A DNA stretch of 38,860 nucleotides from Actinomortierella ambigua (Eukaryota; Mortierellomycota; Mortierellomycetes; Mortierellales; Mortierellaceae), in contig JAAAJB010000339.1 in the NCBI GenBank assembly GCA_016098155.1, positions 1 through 38,860 of the forward strand, written 5' to 3'. The notes under the pieces are model-generated. The model worked only from the letters and a program-made list of their open reading frames with translations. It was not told the origin of the DNA and made no database searches. The stretch's first letter is position 1, and each line of letters starts with the position of its first letter. The translations under genes and the position numbers were made by a program. Shown piece by piece: positions 32,917-38,860 of the stretch.

Positions 32917-35253
32917 ATGTCTCAAGCTACGAAAAAGCAGAATCATGCTGACTGGAGAACCCAGCTGAGAGGGCTGCCCACAGAGGATTATTTGGCAATA
33001 TGCACTCGTATCGCCGTCATCGATTACAGGAGCTATCTTACATTCACATCGAAAAACGATGGATATACGAAGCGGCAAGCACACAGCGACTGGAAAGACA
33101 CCATTGCTCACCTTCTTCAGTGCAGGCACCGAGGACTTGTTCACAAAGGCGAGGAGCTGCAACGAAAGTGGGACAACAACACCTACAAGCACGTGGATGA
33201 CATGCACTGGGCTCTTCAGAAAAGGAAGCGGTCTGCTAAGCTCCAGTCTGTCAAAGTAACGGGATTGGCTGATGCATCAGTTAACCGCACAATGGAGCGG
33301 ATGCTCCAAGATGAATTAGGTATAAGCTTTATGCGTTCCACTAGACTGTGTTTTTTTTGTATGCCTGAGGCATCCTTTTCTAATATACTGGTTGTCTATT
33401 TCATATCATGGCAATGCAGCCCAGGACGATGTACCGTCGCGCGTACAGGCGGATTTGTCTAAAGATGTTTGTGCGGGCAGTAGGAGCCAAGGCGTATCCT
33501 CAACATCGGAAACCAATCTACCCGAGGTGTCCTCTGATTTGGACCGATCGATTGATGGAGAAGGTACGGCTTTTGATCGCACTCTTTTGGCTATGACTGA
33601 GTGTCTTAATTAAACACCATGGACGTAGATTGCGACTCTCGTACAATTGCCATGAACAATGTTCATTGGCTCTAGGCTTAAGTGGTTTGTACTGATCACT
33701 CTGCTTCACCCTGCTTTCTCCTGTAGACCAAAGCGCAATAGTTGACAATCAAGATCGAGACGATCTTCTCGCAAGTGTTATTCACTCAAAGCACAGCGTA
33801 TGCGAAGTAAGTTTTATGATATCAGCTCACTCTGTCCAACCAAAATTGACGACACGTTGCAATGAGCGCTAATGGGTTGATTTTTTTTTAGTGGATCGTG
33901 GAAGAAAAATGTATGTCATGCCTCTTTCAGGAATACCAGAAGATGTCAATTGAAGCGTTGTTCGCAAAAGAAGTTAAGAAAGTTGATGTGGCCGACGCAA
34001 TGTAAGTATCTTATGTCTATCCTTTGATCTTTGTGCTGTCTCTCTTCCTTGATCTCTATGCTGTTTTAACATCCTATAATACTCGATTTTTCTACTAATG
34101 TAGGGCCACGTTCGGAGTATTTGCGCCATACGTACCCACAGACAGAATGCGATCTGTTTTTGGAGAGTCTAGGCTGGAGAGTGTCGCACCGGTTATCAGA
34201 CTCCAAGTTGAAGATGAATGCGACCTGTGTGTCCTTAAGGCAATAAGAGTACGTACTGAACATTGCTTTCTGAAGCTGCCTGCCGCGTTTGTACGCTAAA
34301 CTAACTTGTTCTTACAACTTTAGCTCCGGATGAATGATCAACGGGACGAGGCCTTTGAAGCACTGGAGAGCATCAAGGACCGGAAGAAACGAGTGATGTT
34401 TGCGACATTGTAAGTGGTTCCTCACCTGCTTTATTCTTAATACGAGTCAGCTGCTGTGGCCATCTCGCCTCAACTGCATACCGCTTTGCCTTTTAAATAG
34501 AATCGAGCACTTGCCCCTTGACAAGGAAAGCCGGGTCGCGGAGGAAACCTTTGTAGCCACGTACATTGCACCAATACTCCTAGGAACATTGCGAACAAAC
34601 GACAAAGTCTCCATCCATTTGTACGCACGTAATCCCGCCTGCTCTTGCCTTTGTGAAATGGTGTGCGTCATTGCTATATCTCGAATATTTACCTTGTTTT
34701 CTCTTTAAAAAGTCCCAACACAGAGTGCACGACTCAGAAAGACCAAGGTATGCGCCCGGATAGGCCAGACATAGTAGCGAAGATTAGTGGACGGGAACTT
34801 CTTATCGGAGAAGTAACAGGACCCAGCCAGAAATCGTACAGCGCTAAGAATGCTTGGGACCTCTATCGGCTCGCGCGGTTCGGCAAGTCTCTCCTGGGCG
34901 ACAATCCCTTCGCTCCACTGGTGCAGATTGTGCACACCAAGGGCGTCTATATGAGGTTGACGATCAAAGCGCGAGGAATGTTTCTCTTGGAACGTGTGGG
35001 AACGTTCGTGATCCCGACCTCGGTGGACATGCTGCCCTCATTGCTTGGAACTATTCAAACCTTGAATGCTGCCAAGGTAAGGTGTTTTTAGAATAAGCCG
35101 GCTTTATTTGCAGAAAGTCATTTAGACAATGTTGACTGACTCGGCCTCCGTTCATAGGATGACCTCGCCATATTGTTAGAACATAAGCCTGGAAGCCGCA
35201 AGAGGAGTTGGGACTTTCCTGATCTCCCCATCGCAAAGAAGCTTCTCGTTTAG
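32917..35253 (+). CDS. Lineage-expanded family protein with degenerate PD-(D/E)XK-like block
   Basis: Nine exons: 32917-33319, 33420-33563, 33727-33806, 33892-34001, 34104-34248, 34324-34409, 34501-34620, 34713-35076, 35158-35253. Every junction has GT...AG and matching phase; total 1548 nt, 515 residues. N-terminal part (1-134) is basic and helical (DWRTQLRGLP, RKWDNNTYKHVDDMHWALQ); the linker is acidic/Ser-rich. The middle holds EYQKMSIEALFAKEVKKVDV and FGVFAPYVPTDRMRSVFGES. The C-terminal domain has RPDIVAKI...ELLIGEVTGP (D382, E396), then NAWDLYRLARFGKSLL, VQIVHTKGVYMRLTIKARGM and a helix with SVDMLPSLLGTIQTL. Spacing resembles a PD-(D/E)XK core, but the usual Lys is Thr398; Lys403 might substitute. 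From memory, similar 'GEV' proteins are numerous in Mucoromycota genomes, without known function. No signal peptide or membrane helix. Confidence 0.85.
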
Positions 35254-35365
35254 CCCCAGTACCCGTCCACTTTATGATACCTTGGGCATAGGAGGCACTT
35301 GCAAAGCGTCGATTACAAAAGCTGTCCGTCGAGCCAGGACCCAACACGCAACCTTTTACTCGAGG

Positions 35366-35431
35366 AATCCAAATAAAATCCATCTCTTTCTTACAAAAGT
35401 GCTCTTCATCTTTCTCAAGTAAGCCAGACTA
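35366..35431 (+). repeat. 3' end segment of the family gene, copy 1
   Basis: The stretch around the poly(A) signal (AAATAAAATCCATCTCT, then GCTCTTCATCTTTCT) recurs at 38596-38662 with several substitutions. Confidence 0.85.
35372..35377 (+). terminator. Poly(A) signal AATAAA of the intact family gene
   Basis: AATAAA 118 nt after the TAG stop. It lies inside a segment repeated near 38.6 kb. Confidence 0.6.
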
Positions 35432-36466
35432 AATCACAAGAAAGGAAAAGCATTGAAATGAGGGGTGGGATGAACGATGTGATGGGGGACTATGTTGGTT
35501 CTGGCCCTCGGATAAAAGGCTCGGGTCTTCATGTTCTTCGACTCTGCAAATTGGAGCTGTTGCTGCGAGGAAGAAATCGATTCAAAAAGGGAAATGTTCC
35601 TCCTTGGAACGTTATCGGGTACTCTAGTATCAAAAATGTCAAGGGCGTGCCGAGAAAGGGATTTTGAAGGTACGGAAAGAGCGAAAAAAAAAACAGGAGG
35701 CTCTGCGTATGAACGTTGTGATCGCGGCAAAGAAGCAGAGACCGACGCAAAAGAAAAAAAACGATGGGCGCACGACGCTGATTACATGGTGTTCTTACTA
35801 TTCCAATAGAAAACGAGTTTCATTACATCGAGGGGGTCAATCACAACACACTAACAATTGGCCGGGGCTGTTACCGGTTGAGGAGAGGATAATGCTTTAT
35901 TACCATCGGCTACCGTACCTCCAAACATCCTTTCTCCTATATAAAGGGAATAGTTCTTGTGAACAAAAACCTTGGTACTCATGGCATGAATCCCATTGTC
36001 GTGCATATACATGGTTACTCGCGCCAATTAGCCCCACAAAGGCGGTAATATCTAAAAAAGCTACTTTCGCCCTTTTCAGATCAAGTGAAAACATAGTTTT
36101 AAGAGGAGCCAGAGCCATCGAGGCTATGTGGTCTGTCAACCCGAGGTTGCATGTGTGGAGAAATGTGTCCGCCCGATGCAATCAAGAGTTGTTTTGATTT
36201 GGCTTGCTTGACTTTTGCACATTGTGGCCAAGGGACGCATATGCAAGTGGCAAAAGAGGGTCATTGGATGCGATGCTTACTCGGAAAGCCTAACAATCAA
36301 CTTCATTTCCATGTTCTCAGAGTAGATTATTGATGTAGTAGAATAGTAGTTGATTGACATCATTTTTGCCCCCTCTTCCTTCTGCTATAGGCCATATCTA
36401 TGAAAAGTCAGGGGTCTCGTAAAGCGCTGATTTCACTCATCTTCTCCTTCAATCGAAAGGCGGTCT
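35432..36466. other. Stretch downstream of the family gene
   Basis: No supportable gene. On the minus strand 36181-35900 an open stretch reads with a hydrophobic patch (VAFLDITAFVGLIGA) and two cysteines, followed by AATAAA (minus strand, at about 35903-35898). It could be an exon of an unrecognised membrane protein or a relic; see findings. Confidence 0.35.
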
Positions 36467-36951
36467 TTAACATTTAGTGCCAGCGTGGTACACCCCGCAG
36501 CACGCGATGAACTTATTTTTGTCCTCTTCGCTGTCCATTGTACAGTACAATGGCCCGAACAATGGTTCATTCGGCTTCCAACCTCCTCTAAAGCAGCATT
36601 CACTCGTAGCCTATTTTTTTGGAGGGTCGACCACAAATCGTTTAACAAGAGTAGGCAAATGTTAGGTAGTTGAAGGCGGGATAAGATAAAAGAAACAATA
36701 CAGGATTAGACCATGCGCCTATGCCTCTCTTGCTCCATCCAATTCTAGACATGTAGGTTTGATGTTATTACCAATGAGTCATCAATGCAATTACAGTCGA
36801 AGGCGAATGTAGAGGAAAGGAGAGAAAGGGTCAATACCAAGGAGAGGGTTGCCTGGAAAAAGTTCTTGTAATAGATCCTAGCCCCGGGAAAAAAAAAGAG
36901 AGTATAACATGGTCAGCTGGACGGTCTTCACCATCAAGTAATACTCACCAT
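36467..36951 (-). CDS. Small secreted cysteine-rich protein (8 Cys)
   Basis: Three exons assembled by hand: ATG at 36951-36949 (single-codon exon, donor GTGAGT), 36864-36772, 36610-36467; phase 0 throughout, 79 residues. The N-terminus is a textbook signal peptide, NFFQATLSLVLTLSLLSSTF, with likely cleavage after ...STFA. The mature part starts FDCNCIDDSL and carries eight cysteines in the order C-x-C, CC, C, CC, C (DCNC; SECCFRGG; LYCTM; IACCGVY; GTKC). This layout is typical of fungal small secreted proteins, some of which are effectors; the role here is unknown. If the CTAG acceptor at 36878 is used instead of ACAAG at 36865, no in-frame ATG precedes the signal peptide, so the ACAAG acceptor is preferred. 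A TATAAAA box lies about 110 nt upstream. Confidence 0.78.
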
Positions 36952-37058
36952 GAGCAAGGAAAAATCGGTCTTACATATTGATTGATTCTCTTTGGACAAG
37001 AGGAGGGGGGGGGGGGCAGTGATTGGAGAAAGTATGATGAGGAGCGTATGGTGTTTTC

Positions 37059-37065
37059 TTTTATA
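37059..37065 (-). promoter_or_regulatory. TATA box (TATAAAA) of the secreted-protein gene
   Basis: TATAAAA on the minus strand, 107-114 nt before the ATG at 36951, followed by a CT-rich leader, as expected of a fungal core promoter. Confidence 0.55.
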
Positions 37066-37715
37066 TGCTGACTCCCTCCTGAAGGACATGCAACCTTCAT
37101 CAAGGAGAAATAGCACCCGGCCACCTCTTGCATGATTTCGTTGGAGGAAGGCCCCTGCATCAGCCCTTTGTCTTGTACGTAAACTCTTGAAACCCCATCT
37201 CTAACTCGACGATGGCGTCTCTGCCCCAGAAAAGTTACGTATCGTAGAAGCACACCAAGTACAAAAGAGAGTGTGGTTGTGCACTGACTCGAAGCGCAGT
37301 ATCACGGCGCCTACGCGTGTGTGTGTTTTTTTTTCTGTACTGTACTGGGCTGCGCGCCTACTATCAGCTCGAATTCTGAAAGTCGAAGGACATTTGTGGC
37401 CAACTGCAACCCATTAGTATGTCTTCACTATCATGAGCCCTTGGGCGATGGCTCTTGTGTGTGAAGAGGAACGCTGCTAATCAGAGCGCCGAGGAAAATA
37501 AGTGGCAACATGTGCTGCATGGCCTCGTGTGGCGTGTGGCGTCAAAATTTGAATCCCAATCCCTGTGGTACAAAGGCACCACAGAGGAGCCGGGCCGATT
37601 GGCACCTTTGCTAGAATGTTGTTGCTTGGAAAACAGCTGAAAGGCGCAAAATGACTCCAAATCGAGATGGTAAATTCTGTCGAGAGCCATCCTCTCACCA
37701 GACGGGGTGCTAGAG

Positions 37716-37718
<3 letters not shown>

Positions 37719-37770
<52 letters not shown>
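37719..37770. repeat. (GA)n microsatellite
   Basis: About 26 uninterrupted GA dinucleotides; a likely polymorphic locus. The ORFs that cross it on both strands are artefacts of the repeat. Confidence 0.95.
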
Positions 37771-37772
<2 letters not shown>

Positions 37773-38595
37773 CAAGGAGAGAAGCAAGGGATGAAGGAAG
37801 TGCACGCCAATGTGCGCCGAACACAAACCTTTTAGACAGCATTGAGTCGATCAACACTGTCTTCGTGTGCTGACTCTCTGGTCCATGGATCTAACATGTG
37901 AACAGTAAGTGTGTCACCCCTTGATTTTTTTTCTTCGTCCCCCTGAACAGTTAACACAACCTAAACAGTTAGCAGTAATTCTGACAGTACTCTTACTATC
38001 GCCACCTAATGAGCCAATATATATGGGCAAAGCTGACATTCATTGCGTTTATACAGTAAGGGAGTTTATATAGAGCAGGATTTTTTATGATTGATGCCAA
38101 AAAAAGCGAGGTGGGGGTGCTCTTGAGACATGCTCTTTTCGCCGAACCGATCTGACCATGAGGCCCCTAGCTCATCGCACCGAGATTAGGTATCGGCCAT
38201 GATTGCGTATGTCTACCAACTCACTAATTCGATATCGCTCTGCTTAAGCTCTCGGACATCCAGATACAATACATAAAAGGTTGTGTCTGCGTATCCACAT
38301 ATCGTCAATCCGAGAGGCTGACGATACCCATTCTTTCGCATCTCTACTGTCATCGGATTAAAGAAAGAAGATGAAGCTATCCAGCCCTATACTGCCTGAA
38401 CGTCGCCTATCGCCTGTTTGAAGCCCTGTGGTTCCATGTCCTGCTCTAGCCATGCATCACCCAACTACTGCGCCTCAGCATCTCCATCAGCGGCTAATCG
38501 TTCAGCAATGTAAAACCTTTGGCGATGGCTCAGCCTTGGGTGGTTGACTAAAAGATCCTTCTTGCTATAATGGATCCGTAGGAATCCAGTAAAAG

Positions 38596-38662
38596 ATCCA
38601 AAATAAAATCCATCTCTGTCTTGCAAAAATGCTCTTCATCTTTCTACAAGCGAGCCGTACTA
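38596..38662 (+). repeat. 3' end segment of the family gene, copy 2 (relic)
   Basis: Matches 35366-35431, including AATAAA at 38602-38607, with substitutions and a one-base shift near the end. No coding part of the family gene was recognised before it, so it is an isolated tail of a third copy. Confidence 0.8.
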
Positions 38663-38711
38663 AAAGCGGCGAGGTCAACCTCCGGATTGAAGGTCAGATG
38701 TTTTATGACCA

Positions 38712-38860
38712 TGTGCACTTAAAACGGCCACAATGATTGTGTAGATACAAAGATACATGCCTCCTTTGTCATCCTTGCAAGGTAGTCCAGTGCTCGCCAG
38801 CAGCTGAAGGCAAGGTGTAGCCAGTTTTTCATGATGTACCAAATAGTTAAGCGCGAATCT
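38712..38860 (+). repeat. 149-bp direct repeat, copy 2 (reaches the window edge)
   Basis: Same orientation as 29422-29570, 9290 bp away, two visible mismatches. It starts 50 bp after the 3' relic and may continue beyond the window. Confidence 0.95.

Larger units (their letters stand above)
36952..38711. other. Gene-poor stretch upstream of the secreted-protein gene
   Basis: Includes that gene's promoter, a G11 run (37007-37017), a long GA microsatellite and the 3' relic near 38.6 kb. The minus-strand ORF at 36945-37253 is the gene's own leader read through. No other gene is supported. Confidence 0.5.

Noticed and set aside
36945..37253. 102-codon minus-strand ORF as a gene
   Set aside because: It is the leader and promoter region of the secreted-protein gene, with the TATA box inside it.
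37481..37873. ORFs rich in Ser/Leu or Arg/Glu repeats
   Set aside because: They are translations of the GA microsatellite.

Overview
The window looks like nuclear DNA of an early-diverging filamentous fungus, most likely a Mucoromycota or Mortierellomycota species. This is inferred from gene architecture, not from any database search. The genes have many short introns (GT...AG, often with a CTAAC or CTGAC-like branch site close to the acceptor). They include TKL-type kinases fused to Sel1 repeats, low-complexity Q/G/E tracts, and a protein whose closing domain reads like an expanded family I recall from this lineage (memory only). No tRNA, rRNA, CRISPR array or bacterial-type operon was seen.

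Region 1 (1-28.1 kb) is mostly a gene-dense housekeeping block. In order it holds: the 3' part of an AMP deaminase (+); a mucin-like single-pass membrane protein (-); the RNase P/MRP subunit Pop7/Rpp20 (-); two adjacent paralogous kinase-Sel1 genes (-); a 1.9 kb divergent intergenic region with an unusual inverted array of 11-bp repeats; an LSH/HELLS/DDM1-type SNF2 remodeler (+); a USP16/45-type ubiquitin protease with a ZnF-UBP domain (+); a small Stf2-like hydrophilic protein (+); two C2H2 zinc-finger proteins (-); and a tiny single-pass membrane protein (-). For almost every gene I could join exons whose phases match and whose total length is a multiple of three; these joins are given in the entries.

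Region 2 (about 28.1-38.9 kb) is sparse, repeat-rich and accessory. It contains an intact nine-exon gene (32917-35253, 515 aa) with a degenerate PD-(D/E)XK-like block, a decayed paralog upstream (about 30567-31015), and a duplicated upstream module before each copy. A third relic of the family's 3' end lies near 38.6 kb. A 149-bp direct repeat at 29422-29570 and 38712-38860 brackets the whole set. Between them, on the minus strand, lies an 8-cysteine small secreted protein gene (36467-36951) that no single long ORF reveals.

The housekeeping genes are not an operon. The LSH remodeler and the USP16-like protease are both plausible chromatin regulators and sit head-to-tail 234 bp apart. The two kinase genes and POP7 are packed tightly on one strand. 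The strongest candidates for undescribed biology are the duplicated family with its paired upstream modules, the secreted cysteine-rich protein inside the same repeat-bounded segment, and the inverted 11-bp array.
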